Part shown: positions 20,656 through 31,972 of the stretch, in pieces
How the letters are laid out: every line of letters starts with the position of its first letter
How positions within the stretch are numbered: the stretch's first letter is position 1
Assembly (NCBI GenBank): GCA_036496285.1
Contig: DASXLI010000056.1
Coordinates: 5,897-69,896 of the forward strand
DNA length: 64,000 bases
Reading direction: 5' to 3'
Source of the DNA: DP-19 sp036496285
Lineage (GTDB): Bacteria; Desulfobacterota; Binatia; UTPRO1
Translations under genes and position numbers: made by a program
The notes under the pieces: generated by a model
Told to the model about the DNA's origin: nothing
The model's database searches: none
What the model saw: only the letters and a program-made list of their open reading frames with translations

Positions 20656-22158
20656 TCATGCGCGCACGCGCACGAACCCGTATGCGAGGTTGCTGCGCTC
20701 GCCGCCGCTCGCGACGTACTCGCGACGCGTTGCCGCGACCCCGTCGCCGGCGTACGCCTCGGGAGCGTCGCCCGCGTCGGCGAGCTTGATGCCGTACAGG
20801 CGAGCCGCATTGCCGCCGAGGATCGCGCGCTTCACCGCGCCGTCGGCGGAGCCGAGCGCCGCGAAGCCGTGGGCGTGGCGCAGATCGTCGGGGATCTCGA
20901 TGCGGCGGAACGCCTCGATCTGCCACTGCGGCGAGCCGTACCAGACCGAGTCCGTACCCCACAGCACGTGGTCGGCGCCGAGGCCCTTGATGAGGACCCC
21001 GAGCATGGCGGCGGCGTGGCGTGGGTGGGTGACGGCGGAGCTGCCGAACGCCGTGCCGAGCTCGGCGTAGACGTTGGTCACGCCCCAGCGCGCGCGGACG
21101 TCGGCGAGGTCGCTCACCCACTCCATGCGGCCGGTGCGCTCGAAGTCGGCAAGATTCTCGTCGGGCGAGGTGAGAAACGGCTTCAGCGCCGAATGGTAGA
21201 TGACGAACGTCAGATCGGGCCAGTCGCGCGCCGCCTTACCGACGTCGTCGACCTTGGCGTACTCCCAGTTGGGAAAGGTCTTCTCGTAGTCGGGCGGCAC
21301 GAGGCCCTTGTGGACGCAGACGATGCGCGCGCCGGAGCGGCGGATGCGCTCGTAGCCGGGATACGTGACCGTCTCGTCGTCCATGCGCCACGGGAACTTC
21401 GACGGTGCGAGCGGGTCGCCGACGGTGTAGCCCTTCCAGCTATCGGGCCGCAGGCGCTCCGCGACCTCGTCGATGCGGTCGAGCCAGCCGGGCTTGCCGG
21501 GCGCGATCACGCCGTGCGCCAGCATGCGGCGCGTGCCGGCGAGGCCGTTCACGAGCGCGCGGGCCCGCGCCATGCCGTCGTCGGTGACGATCGTGTGCGA
21601 CGGATCATCGGCTGGCGCCGAGCTCACGAGCGCGACGCTCGTGTCGCTGTCGAGGAAGATCTCCTTCAGATAGTTCTCGAGCTGGTAGCGCCGCAGGGTC
21701 ACGCCCTCCTCGCGCAGCACCGGGTTCCACTGCTTCGCGTACTCGCCGAGCATGAGGATCCCGTCCCAGGTGAAGTCGTCGCGGACGAAGTGGGTCTGCA
21801 CGTCGAAGACGAACTGCCGCCGCAATCGCGCCGCGCGCTCGCGTGCCGCCGCCGGGTCGGCCGCCTCCGCCGCGCTGACGTCGAAGAACGGACCGAACAC
21901 GCGGTTCATCGCGACGAAGGCCGCGGCCATGCCGCACGCCGAGCGCAGGAACTTCCGGCGCGACAGCCCGAGCGGACGGGCGAGCCGGTCGGCGAGCGCC
22001 GTGATCTCGTGCTCGACGCGGCGCTGGTCGCGCGTCTGCGGCCAGGGCAGGTACTCGCCGTTCGAGACCACCTGCGTCGGGATCGGCGAGCCGCCGCCGC
22101 GCTCCTCCGCCGGCTGCGTCTTCGCCAGCGCCTCGTCCGAGAGCCATATGTCCGACAT
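20656..22158 (-). CDS. Amidohydrolase-2 family metal-dependent hydrolase with Tat-like signal
   Basis: 500 residues. A twin-arginine-like motif SRRKFLRSACGMAAAF sits about 65 residues from the N-terminus, followed by AEA; an internal position like this recurs in related proteins, so export is possible but not certain. The TIM-barrel body has FDVQTHFV (first metal strand; Gln replaces the first His of the usual H-x-H), ARIVCVHKG, FVIYHSALKP, VYAELGTAFG and the late metal Asp in VLWGTDSVWYGSP. The end of the barrel (NAARLYGI) is also typical. Such enzymes hydrolyse or decarboxylate ring-cleavage and related acids. It lies between the FAD monooxygenase (16 nt) and the epoxide hydrolase (19 nt). 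Confidence 0.75.
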   Translation of the reverse strand: MSDIWLSDEALAKTQPAEERGGGSPIPTQVVSNGEYLPWPQTRDQRRVEHEITALADRLARPLGLSRRKFLRSACGMAAAFVAMNRVFGPFFDVSAAEAADPAAARERAARLRRQFVFDVQTHFVRDDFTWDGILMLGEYAKQWNPVLREEGVTLRRYQLENYLKEIFLDSDTSVALVSSAPADDPSHTIVTDDGMARARALVNGLAGTRRMLAHGVIAPGKPGWLDRIDEVAERLRPDSWKGYTVGDPLAPSKFPWRMDDETVTYPGYERIRRSGARIVCVHKGLVPPDYEKTFPNWEYAKVDDVGKAARDWPDLTFVIYHSALKPFLTSPDENLADFERTGRMEWVSDLADVRARWGVTNVYAELGTAFGSSAVTHPRHAAAMLGVLIKGLGADHVLWGTDSVWYGSPQWQIEAFRRIEIPDDLRHAHGFAALGSADGAVKRAILGGNAARLYGIKLADAGDAPEAYAGDGVAATRREYVASGGERSNLAYGFVRVRA

Positions 22159-22174
22159 GGATGCGCTCCTCCGC

Positions 22175-23566
22175 TCAGCCGCCGCCGTATGCCAGCGCGC
22201 GATAGACGATGTAGGGATGGAAGAGGACGCGCGGCGTCTCCGTGAGGTGCATCACCTCGAGGAACCGTCGTCCGACGAAGTGATCGCTCCAGGTGAGGCG
22301 TTGGACGCGCGCGGTGTACCACTGCAGGAGCGGCACCCAGGGCGCGCGCCGTCCCTCCGCCGCGGGGTGGCGCAGGTCCTCGGTCGTCGTGAGGAGCCAC
22401 GGCGTGTCGATCACTTCGCCGAGGCGCTGCTGGAAGGCGGCGCTGAAGCCGGCGAGCTCGCCCGCGCCATGCCGGGTGCGCTGCGCGCCGAGCGCGGCGT
22501 CGAGCGTCTGCGCGCCGAGCGCGCCGCCCGTCATGCCCTGTCCATAGATCGGGTTGAAGCTGCAGAACGCGTCGCCGAGGACCGCCAGGCCCTCGGGCAG
22601 TCGCGGCAGGCGCTCGTAGTGCCGGCGCCGGTTCGAGGGGAACTTGTGCAGCGCGATCGGCGAGACGGGCTCCGCGCCGCGGATGGCGTCGTAGAGATCG
22701 GGGACGTCCAGGCTGCGCGCGAAGTCGAGGAAGCCGGCCTCGTCGCCCGCCGGATGATCACCGAACCAGCCGACGAGCGTCACCATCCAGCGGTCGTCCT
22801 CGATCGGGAAGAGCACGCCGAGCCGCGTGCCCGGTGGCTTCGGGTAGATCATGAGTCCCGTCCAGTCGGCATCGTGGCCGCGCGGGCGGCGGAAGCAGCG
22901 GCTCGCATAGCCGACGTCGACCCGCACCTCGGTCTCCGCCGGTGCTGGCCATCCGGCCTCGGCGAGCCAGGCCGGCATACGCGAGCCGCGGCCGCTTGCG
23001 TCGACCACCAGATCGGCTGCGAGCATGTCGGTGGCGGCGTCCCCGGCCCGCCCGCCGTCGACCGTGTCGCCGGTACGACGGGTGACGCGCACGCCGGCGA
23101 TGCGTCCGCGCCCGTCGAGCGCGAGGCCGGCCGCGTCCACGCCCTGCAGCAGCCGGACGCGCGACAGCCCTGCGACGTGCCGGCGGACCATGCCGTCGAG
23201 GAACGGCCGGCTCTGGCACAGCATCTCGAGCCCGCTCGGGAAGCGCGCCTTCCAGTTGCCGAAGTAGAACCAGCGCGTGTCGCGCGCCATGTCGACGCGG
23301 GTCGCGCCGCCGCGTTCGAGGTCGTCGCAGATGCCGGGAAAGTAGCGCGCCAGGATGCGCTCGCCCTGCTTGAGGAGCACGTGCACATGACGGCCCTGCG
23401 GCACGCCCTTCCGCGCCGCCGGCTCGTCGGTCACGACGTCGCGCTCGAGCACCGTGACCTGCTCGAAGTGGTCGGCGAGCACGCGCGCGGCGAGGAGGCC
23501 GCTCAGGCTGCCGCCGATCACGAGCGCGCGGCCGCCGCCGAAGCCGTCGGAGGGAATCGTCGCCAT
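22175..23566 (-). CDS. FAD-dependent monooxygenase, epoxidase-like
   Basis: About 463 residues from ATG 23566 (a GTG at 23596 is the alternative). Classic flavin monooxygenase layout: ALVIGGSLSGLLAARVLA (dinucleotide-binding GxGxxG variant), VTVLERD (ribose-binding Glu), LVVDASGRGSRMPAWL (DG-like motif) and LAVLGDAFCSFNPIYGQGM (GD motif for FAD). The sequence style, including GVPQGRHVHVLLKQGE, resembles flavin epoxidase-like enzymes acting on polyketide or terpenoid alkenes (family knowledge; substrate unproven). It is first of the run with the amidohydrolase and the limonene-epoxide-hydrolase-like gene, which supports an oxidise-then-hydrate pathway. Confidence 0.75.
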   Translation of the reverse strand: MATIPSDGFGGGRALVIGGSLSGLLAARVLADHFEQVTVLERDVVTDEPAARKGVPQGRHVHVLLKQGERILARYFPGICDDLERGGATRVDMARDTRWFYFGNWKARFPSGLEMLCQSRPFLDGMVRRHVAGLSRVRLLQGVDAAGLALDGRGRIAGVRVTRRTGDTVDGGRAGDAATDMLAADLVVDASGRGSRMPAWLAEAGWPAPAETEVRVDVGYASRCFRRPRGHDADWTGLMIYPKPPGTRLGVLFPIEDDRWMVTLVGWFGDHPAGDEAGFLDFARSLDVPDLYDAIRGAEPVSPIALHKFPSNRRRHYERLPRLPEGLAVLGDAFCSFNPIYGQGMTGGALGAQTLDAALGAQRTRHGAGELAGFSAAFQQRLGEVIDTPWLLTTTEDLRHPAAEGRRAPWVPLLQWYTARVQRLTWSDHFVGRRFLEVMHLTETPRVLFHPYIVYRALAYGGG

Positions 23567-23669
23567 CGCCGCCCAGGCTGCCGCGACCGGCGGCACGCCG
23601 ACAATCGCCCGCTCGTGGCGTGAGCGTCGCGCAGACGAGTGACGCGCCCGTCACCCGAACGGGTGAACG

Positions 23670-24311
23670 CTAGTCGATGAGGCGCTGGCGGAGCGCGATC
23701 GCGACGGCCTGGGCGCGGTCCGACGCGCCGAGCTTCTCGAACAGGCGGCGGAGATGCGTCTTCACGGTGTCCTCGGCGATGCCGATCGCCGCGGCGATCT
23801 CCTTGTTGCTCCGTCCGTCGGCCACGGCTTCCAGGATCTGCGCCTCGCGCGCGGTGATCGTGCCGCGCTCGGCCGCGACGCGCTCGTCGGCGACGACGCG
23901 CCGGATGAGCGGCCCCGTGATCTCCGGCTGGAGATAGCCGTGCCCGGCGTGCACGGCACGCACCGCCGCGAGGAGCTCGTGCCGTCCGGCGCTCTTCAGG
24001 AGATAGCCGCGCGCCCCGGCGCGCACGGCGGCGCTCACGTACGCGGCGTTGGCGTGCATGGTGAACACCAGCACCGCGCTGCGCGGCGCGGCGGCGCGCA
24101 ACGCCGGCAGCGCGTCGAGGCCGCCGAGCCCCGGCATCGCGAGATCGAGGATGACGACGTCGGGGTGCGCCGCCGCCACCATGCGGACCGCCTCCTGCCC
24201 GTCGCCGGCCTCGCCGATCACGGCCAGGTCGGGCTCGGCCTCGAGCATGACGCGTACGCCGGCGCGGACGGCGGCGTGGTCGTCGACGAGCAGGATCGTC
24301 GTGCGGCCCAT
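23670..24311 (-). CDS. NarL/FixJ-family response regulator
   Basis: 213 residues. Receiver domain: ILLVDDHAAVR (acidic pair), phosphorylatable Asp in VVILDLAMPGLGG, conserved Thr/Ser in LVFTMHAN and Lys in YLLKSAG. The C-terminal LuxR helix-turn-helix is ITAREAQILEAVADGRSNKEIAAAIGI with ...DTVKTHLRRLFEKLG. The gene starts directly after the histidine-kinase stop codon with no gap, so the pair is one translationally coupled two-component system. Targets are not visible. The adjacent epoxidase operon on the same strand, starting about 100 nt downstream, is a candidate (inference). Confidence 0.9.
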   Translation of the reverse strand: MGRTTILLVDDHAAVRAGVRVMLEAEPDLAVIGEAGDGQEAVRMVAAAHPDVVILDLAMPGLGGLDALPALRAAAPRSAVLVFTMHANAAYVSAAVRAGARGYLLKSAGRHELLAAVRAVHAGHGYLQPEITGPLIRRVVADERVAAERGTITAREAQILEAVADGRSNKEIAAAIGIAEDTVKTHLRRLFEKLGASDRAQAVAIALRQRLID

Positions 24312-25496
24312 CTAGGTGCGCTCCAGAGGTACGCTAACCCGGATCTCGGTGCCCGATCCAGCGCGGCTGCGGACGTCGAGCCGGCTGCCGCACGCCTCGG
24401 CGCGCTCGCGCATGTAGACGAGACCGAGGTGGCCACGCGGCACGCTCGCGGGATCGAAGCCGCGCCCGTCGTCGCGCACCGTGAGGACGAGCGCGTCGGG
24501 CGCCGCGGCGAACGCGACGCGCACCTCGGTCGCGCCCGCGTGCTTCAGCGCGTTCAGTAGCGCCTCCTGCAGGACGCGAAAGAGCATGACGCGCACGGCC
24601 GGCGGGCGCGGATCCGGCGCGTCGACGGCGAGCGTCACGCGCGGGGCCCCCTCGCTGCCGGCGAGGCCGGCGACGTGCTCGCGCAGCGCCTCGACGAAGC
24701 CGAAGTCGTCGAGCACGACGGGGCGAAGCGCGTTCGTGATCGCGCGCAGCTCGTCGGCGCAGGCGCGTATCGCGTCGGCGAGCGGGGCGAGCGCGCGCTC
24801 GGCCTCGGGGTCGTGCGCGGCAGCGGCACGCATGCGCTCGAGCGTGTGGTGCGCGGTGAAGAAGCGGCTGCCGAGGCGGTCGTGGATCTCGCCGGCGACG
24901 CGGCGGCGCTCCTCCTCCTCGGCGTGGATGAGGCGCCACAGCGTCTCCTGCCGGCGCCGCGACTCGGCGCGCGCGGCGCGCGAGAGCAGGCCGCCCTCGA
25001 GCGCGACGAAGAAGAGGTAGAACACCGCGAGCGCGAGATCGCCGGCGCCCGCTCGCGAGCCCGGCGCCCATGCGAAGAGCGCGGTGGAGAGGGCCGCGGT
25101 GAGCCCGACCGTCGCGAGCGTCTCGCCCATGCCGAGGCGGATCGAGGTGGCAAGCGTCGTCAGGTAGAAGAACGGGTAGATCGGGCTCGCGAGCCCGCCC
25201 GTCACGGCGCACGCGATCGCGGTCAGTCCGGGGTCGGCGACGGTCGTCGCGAAAGCGGTCGCGCGGATGGCGCGGCCCGTGCGGTTCAGGACATGCGTCG
25301 CGGCGGTGTAGGCGAGACCGAGCGCATAGACGGCCCACACGGCCGCGGGCGCGACGGTGTGCGGCGCGGCGATGAGGATGAAGGGCCAGGACGCCATCGC
25401 GAGCCAGCGCAGCCACACGATGATCGCCTCCGCCCGCCGCAGCTCGTCGAGGCCGTGCGCCGGCACGTCGGGGAAGGGGGTCGCCGCCGTCGCCAC
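24312..25496 (-). CDS. Membrane sensor histidine kinase (HisKA_3 / NarX-type)
   Basis: About 394 residues from GTG 25496. The ORF is open further upstream but that part is antisense to the GST gene. Six hydrophobic segments form an N-terminal membrane sensor without a large periplasmic loop (AMASWPFILIAAP, AVWAVYALGLAYT, LASPIYPFFYLTT and others). A coiled stretch then leads to the H-box EERRRVAGEIHDRLG with the phospho-accepting His. The ATPase domain has LFRVLQEALLNALKHAG (N box) and VRDDGRGFD (G1). Lack of an extracytoplasmic domain suggests sensing within the membrane, for example a lipophilic compound or membrane state (inference). It pairs with the NarL-type regulator downstream. Confidence 0.85.
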   Translation of the reverse strand: MATAATPFPDVPAHGLDELRRAEAIIVWLRWLAMASWPFILIAAPHTVAPAAVWAVYALGLAYTAATHVLNRTGRAIRATAFATTVADPGLTAIACAVTGGLASPIYPFFYLTTLATSIRLGMGETLATVGLTAALSTALFAWAPGSRAGAGDLALAVFYLFFVALEGGLLSRAARAESRRRQETLWRLIHAEEEERRRVAGEIHDRLGSRFFTAHHTLERMRAAAAHDPEAERALAPLADAIRACADELRAITNALRPVVLDDFGFVEALREHVAGLAGSEGAPRVTLAVDAPDPRPPAVRVMLFRVLQEALLNALKHAGATEVRVAFAAAPDALVLTVRDDGRGFDPASVPRGHLGLVYMRERAEACGSRLDVRSRAGSGTEIRVSVPLERT

Positions 25497-25592
25497 GGGC
25501 CGTTCACAGCACGAGCGGCGGCGCGTGTCACGCGGGTCGCGCACGCGCGCGCGCCGGTTGACCGGCTCCGGCGGAAAGGGAACGTTGGCGCA

Positions 25593-26252
25593 ATGTCCTT
25601 GCAGCTCTACGCCCATCCCTTCTCCTCGTACTGCCAGAAGGTGCTGATCGCGCTCTACGAGAACGCCCTTCCGTTCGAGCTCCGCCTCCTCGCGCCCGAC
25701 CAGGCCGAGGTGACGGCCGAGTTCGAGCGGCTCTGGCCGTTGAAGCGCATGCCGGTGCTCGTCGACGGCGGCCGGACCGTCGTCGAGGCGACGATCATCG
25801 TCGAGCATCTCGATCTCCATCATCCGGGACCGGTGCGGCTCGTGCCCGAGGACCGGCGCGCCGCGCTCGACGTGCGCCTGATGGACCGCTTCTTCGACAA
25901 CTACGTGATGACGCCGATGCAGAAGATCGTCGGTGACGTCCTGCGCCCGCCCGACGTGCGCGATCCGCGCGGCGTCGCCGACGCGCGGGCGCTCCTCGAC
26001 ACCGCCTACCGTTGGCTCGACGCGACACTCGCGGAGCGCGTCTGGGCGGCGAGCGGCGCCTTCGGCCTCGCCGACTGCGCCGCCGCGCCCGCCCTCTTCT
26101 ACGCCGACTGGGCGCACCCGATCGACAAGGCGCTCTGGCGCGTGCGCGCCTATCGCGCGCGTCTTCTCGCGCGGCCGTCCTTCGCGCGTGCGGTGGACGA
26201 GGCGCGTCCCTACCGGCAGTTCTTCCCGCTCGGCGCGCCCGACCGCGACTGA
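25593..26252 (+). CDS. Glutathione S-transferase family protein
   Basis: 219 residues, ATG preceded by GGAAAGGGA. Thioredoxin-like N-terminal domain: LYAHPFSSYCQKVLIAL with the candidate catalytic Ser/Cys, the cis-Pro in LKRMPVLVD and the glutathione gamma-glutamyl contact in VVEATIIVEHLD. The C-terminal helical domain includes GAFGLADCAAAPALFY with the N-capping box Asp. Likely detoxification or isomerisation of an electrophile; glutathione use is not proven since many GC-rich soil lineages use other thiols. Divergent from the histidine kinase, convergent with the beta-propeller gene (12 nt between stops). Confidence 0.85.
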   Translation: MSLQLYAHPFSSYCQKVLIALYENALPFELRLLAPDQAEVTAEFERLWPLKRMPVLVDGGRTVVEATIIVEHLDLHHPGPVRLVPEDRRAALDVRLMDRFFDNYVMTPMQKIVGDVLRPPDVRDPRGVADARALLDTAYRWLDATLAERVWAASGAFGLADCAAAPALFYADWAHPIDKALWRVRAYRARLLARPSFARAVDEARPYRQFFPLGAPDRD

Positions 26253-26264
26253 CGGCGCGCCCGG

Positions 26265-29200
26265 CTACTTGCAGCGCAGCGTCGTCGCGGACGTGTTGAG
26301 CGCGCACGCCGGCGTCGTCGGCGGCGGGCCGGTGAGCGCGCGTTCGCCGCATTGGCCGGCGGCATTGAGGATGAACGCGGCCGTGAGCGGGAGCTGCGCC
26401 GGCGCGACGGCGACGGTCAGATTCTTCCCCTTCACGTTCACCTTGTAGAGGCCAGGGATCTTCGAGCTGCCCTTCACCTTGGCGCTCGTGATGCCGTTCA
26501 GGCCGAGCTTGTTGCGGAAGCCCCAGCCGAGCGTGCCGAGCGCCTTCCAGCCGGCGCCGCCGGGGATCGCCCGGTCGAGGACGATCGTGCTGTTCGTGCC
26601 GGTGACGAGCAGGCGGAAGCCGTTCGTCGCGGCGTTCACGGTGGGGCTCACCGGGACGGTGAGCGAGGCGTCGAAGCTCAGATTCTCGTCGCCCGCGGTG
26701 CCGCCGAGCTTGCCGAACTTCAGGTGCGGCTTCACCAGCGTGATCGCGGTCGGGTTGGTGCATGGGTCGCAGGCGTCGCCCGGGCCGTCACCGTCGGCGT
26801 CGAGCTGGCTCGGGTCGGCGACGGTCGGGCAGTCGTCGAGCGCGTTCGCGACGCCGTCGCCGTCCGTGTCGCTGCCGGACGGGAAGGAGCTCGCATCGGC
26901 CGGATCGGTGCCGGCGTCGATCTCGTCGCCGTCGTAGGCGCCGTCGGAGTCGCGGTCGATGCCGATGCGCGTCTCGGTGCCGGTCGGCACGACGGTGAAG
27001 GTGACCTCGTTGCCGGCCGCGGCGCCGGTGCGGAGCGCGTCGGGGGTGGTGACCTCCGCGGCGCGGTCGGACTGGAAGCCGTTGCCCGCGACGTAGGCGT
27101 ACCCGCGCACGGCGCCGCCGACGACGCCCTTCGCGACCAGGCCGACGACGCCGGTATCGGCGAGCGCCGTCATCGCGGCGATCTGGTCGATCACCGCCTG
27201 CTGCGTCTTGTTCGAGCCGTCGACCGTGAGCTGCACGCCGACGGCCGGATATGTGTCGGTCGGGAACGCCATCAGGAACGCCTCGATGTCATGGCGCTCG
27301 GCGTCGCCCGGTGCGCCGGCGGGGAAGGTGAAGAGCGGACGCTGCAGGAAGGTGAAGATCGTGTCGGCGCTGCCGTCGTGGCCGAAGCCGAAGCCGCGGT
27401 TGTTGGTCAGCGACGTGAAGGAGAGGCCGACCTTCTTGTAGAGGTTGCGGAGCTGCGGGACGTTGAAGCTCTGCGATTCGCCGAGCACGTTGCCGGAGAC
27501 GATCGTTGCCGCGCCGCCGCTCGGGCCGGAATGGCAGTCGACGCACTTGGCGACGCCGCCTGCGCGGACCGCCGTCTCGAAGAGCGTCTTGCCGTTCTGC
27601 GGGTTGCCGGAGAGCCCGGGGATCGACGCCGGCAGGCCATCCGTGAACGTGCGGTGCGGGTTCGGCGGGAAGCGGATCGTCGCGATGAAGTCCTCGAGCT
27701 GTTGCATCTGCGGCGGGCTCGGCGGCGCGGCCGCGCCGAGCAGGCCGGTGAAGCCGACGTGGAACGCCGCCATGTCCGGGCGGTCGCCACGCCAATGCAG
27801 CGGCTCGGTGCCGACGCTGCCGATCAGCGTCTGCGTCATCATCGGGCCCTTCATCGGGTGCCAGTCGCCGCAGGTGCCGCTGAACGGGATGTTCTGGTTG
27901 CAGGTCTCGTCGAAGGTCTGCATCGCGTCAGTCGGATTGCCGAGATCCCATGACTCGGTGTCCATGGTGGCGTCGACGTGGCAGAGGGCGCACGACGCGT
28001 TGCCGAGGCCCGACGTCAGATGCGAGTCGTAGAGGAACGGGCGGCCGGTCTTGATGACGGCCGGAGTCGGATCGAAGAAAGCTACCTGGCCGACCTCCGT
28101 GTCGCTCGTCGTGTCGATCGACGAGACGGTGCCGTCGAAGCGGTTCAGGCAGTAGACGCGGCTGCGCGCCGTATCGAGCGCGAGCCCCGTCGGCCCGTGG
28201 CCGACGTCGATGGTTGCCTGACGCGCGCCGTTGAGGTTGATGCGTACGATCGAGTTCGAGCCCATGCCGCTCACGTACGCCGAGCTGCCGTCCGCCTTCC
28301 ACACGATGCCGCGCGGATCGCTCATCGACAGGTGCTGCTCCGTCGGCGTGGCGCTCGTCTTGTAGATGGGGTTCGGCGGGTTGGCGAAGAGATGCTGGTT
28401 CAGGTCGACGACGCCGGGGACGGCCGCCATGTTGGCGGGGTCGAAGATCGCCATGCGGTTGCGGGCGAACTGGAAGATGACCGACGAGTCGAAGCGCTTC
28501 TCGTTCGGTCCGTACGTGCCGACGACGGTCACCTTGCCGGAGCTCGGCTGCACGGCGAGCGCCATGTCGATGTTGAGCAGGTTCTTGGCGTAGCCGGTCA
28601 CGCTGAGGTCGCTCACCTGGATCACGGCGACGTCGTTCTCGTTCAGGTTCCACGTGACCTTCGAGTCCCAAACGGTGTTCTGGTCATCCTTCCAGTTGGA
28701 GCCTTCCTTGTTGATGATGAGCGACGTCGTCGGCGGCGGCGGAAGGCCGGCGCCGAGCGGCGGCTGGAAGGGGGGCGGATTCTGCCCGCCGTAGGGCCCG
28801 CTCGGGTCGGAGACGATCGCCTCCGGGAGGATCATCGAGCGGTTGCCCGACTCGAAGATCGCGACGTAGACGCGCGTACCGTCGGTCGCGAGCGAGCGCG
28901 GGCTGTTGCCCTGGATCGGGACGACCGTGGGCGCGGCGGTGCGGTTCGCCGGGTCGTAGACGTTCACCTGGTTCAGCTCGGAGACGGTGACGAACGCGCG
29001 CTGCGGCGCGCCCGCGAAGATCACGTCCTCGGGCTCGTCGCCCGGGAAGAGGGTTGCGACGACGTTCCGGGCCGCGAGGTCGACGATGCTCACGCTGTCG
29101 GACATGCGGTTCACGACCCAGACCTCGCCGTTCGTCCGCGCCCGCACCGAGACCGGATCGAGGCCGACCGGCACCGACGCGGTCCAGACGGGGAGGGGCC

Positions 29201-29396
29201 CGCCGAGCGTGAAGATCTCGAGCCGGTCGTCCGCGGTGTTGGCGACGAGGAGCGTCGTTCCGTCCGGCGTGATGTCGACCGGATGCACCGGCGGCGACTC
29301 CCAGTTCGCGAAACTACCCTGGGCGCGGGTCGGCGACGGGGACAGCGGAATGGCGCCGATGACGAGCGCAGCGACGAGCGCGACGAGCGGCCTCAT
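26265..29396 (-). CDS. Secreted beta-propeller with two CxxCH motifs and TSP3 repeats
   Basis: 1043 residues, GGGAG before the ATG; signal peptide ends at PTRA-Q (about residue 25). Residues 30-440 are YncE/NHL-like propeller blades (HPVDITPDGTTLLVANT, GHGPTGLALDTARSRVYCLN). Residues about 445-720 form a di-haem cytochrome-c-peroxidase/MauG-like region with CALCH (479-483) and CVDCH (618-622) as haem attachment motifs. Residues about 810-880 hold thrombospondin type 3 calcium repeats (DRDSDGAYDGDE, DTDGDGVANALDDCP). The final 150 residues are a module starting HLKFGKLGG and ending CALNTSATTLRCK that I have met at the end of other exported proteins of this kind of bacterium. Likely an extracellular or periplasmic redox protein; electron partner unknown. 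Confidence 0.75.
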   Translation of the reverse strand: MRPLVALVAALVIGAIPLSPSPTRAQGSFANWESPPVHPVDITPDGTTLLVANTADDRLEIFTLGGPLPVWTASVPVGLDPVSVRARTNGEVWVVNRMSDSVSIVDLAARNVVATLFPGDEPEDVIFAGAPQRAFVTVSELNQVNVYDPANRTAAPTVVPIQGNSPRSLATDGTRVYVAIFESGNRSMILPEAIVSDPSGPYGGQNPPPFQPPLGAGLPPPPTTSLIINKEGSNWKDDQNTVWDSKVTWNLNENDVAVIQVSDLSVTGYAKNLLNIDMALAVQPSSGKVTVVGTYGPNEKRFDSSVIFQFARNRMAIFDPANMAAVPGVVDLNQHLFANPPNPIYKTSATPTEQHLSMSDPRGIVWKADGSSAYVSGMGSNSIVRINLNGARQATIDVGHGPTGLALDTARSRVYCLNRFDGTVSSIDTTSDTEVGQVAFFDPTPAVIKTGRPFLYDSHLTSGLGNASCALCHVDATMDTESWDLGNPTDAMQTFDETCNQNIPFSGTCGDWHPMKGPMMTQTLIGSVGTEPLHWRGDRPDMAAFHVGFTGLLGAAAPPSPPQMQQLEDFIATIRFPPNPHRTFTDGLPASIPGLSGNPQNGKTLFETAVRAGGVAKCVDCHSGPSGGAATIVSGNVLGESQSFNVPQLRNLYKKVGLSFTSLTNNRGFGFGHDGSADTIFTFLQRPLFTFPAGAPGDAERHDIEAFLMAFPTDTYPAVGVQLTVDGSNKTQQAVIDQIAAMTALADTGVVGLVAKGVVGGAVRGYAYVAGNGFQSDRAAEVTTPDALRTGAAAGNEVTFTVVPTGTETRIGIDRDSDGAYDGDEIDAGTDPADASSFPSGSDTDGDGVANALDDCPTVADPSQLDADGDGPGDACDPCTNPTAITLVKPHLKFGKLGGTAGDENLSFDASLTVPVSPTVNAATNGFRLLVTGTNSTIVLDRAIPGGAGWKALGTLGWGFRNKLGLNGITSAKVKGSSKIPGLYKVNVKGKNLTVAVAPAQLPLTAAFILNAAGQCGERALTGPPPTTPACALNTSATTLRCK

Positions 29397-29459
29397 GGAG
29401 TCTCCCGGGGTAGGTGCGCAGGGCTAGGTGCGCAATCGCGCAAACCGACCGTGGGGGCG

Positions 29460-29489
29460 ATTCTCCCGTCGCGCTCGGCTCGGAGTCAA
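29460..29489 (-). promoter_or_regulatory. Candidate promoter of the propeller-cytochrome gene
   Basis: On the minus strand TTGACT (29489-29484) is followed after 18 bp by GAGAAT (29465-29460), about 64 nt before the ATG at 29396. The leader carries a GGGAG ribosome site. Sequence match is moderate. Confidence 0.4.
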
Positions 29490-29594
29490 TTCGGATAGCG
29501 CGTTCCGGGCCGGCTTCCGCTATCGGCAAACCGGCCTTCGCATGACGAGACGCACGGCGTCGGCGGCCGGCGAACCCAGACTTGTACGGTCGCG

Positions 29595-29622
29595 TTGACA
29601 AGTCGCAGGCCGTGCTTAGCTT
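29595..29622 (+). promoter_or_regulatory. Candidate lon promoter giving a leaderless mRNA
   Basis: A perfect -35 TTGACA (29595-29600) is followed after 16 bp by TAGCTT (29617-29622), and the ATG of lon lies only 8 nt further. No Shine-Dalgarno is present. The expected transcription start is therefore at or within two bases of the start codon. No CIRCE or obvious heat-shock element is seen. Confidence 0.55.
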
Positions 29623-29630
29623 CCATCACC

Positions 29631-31913
<2,283 letters not shown>

Positions 31914-31923
31914 TCGTTTGACG

Positions 31924-31960
31924 ACGGTCCGGGGCGTTCACACGACTCGCCCCGGACCGT
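31924..31960 (+). terminator. lon terminator hairpin
   Basis: 13-bp perfect stem (31924-31936 with 31948-31960) of very GC-rich sequence around an 11-nt loop, starting 10 nt after the lon stop. It is followed by a short pyrimidine-rich run (ACCTTCCTT) rather than a T tract, so termination may be weak or Rho-assisted. Confidence 0.65.
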
Positions 31961-31972
31961 ACCTTCCTTCGC

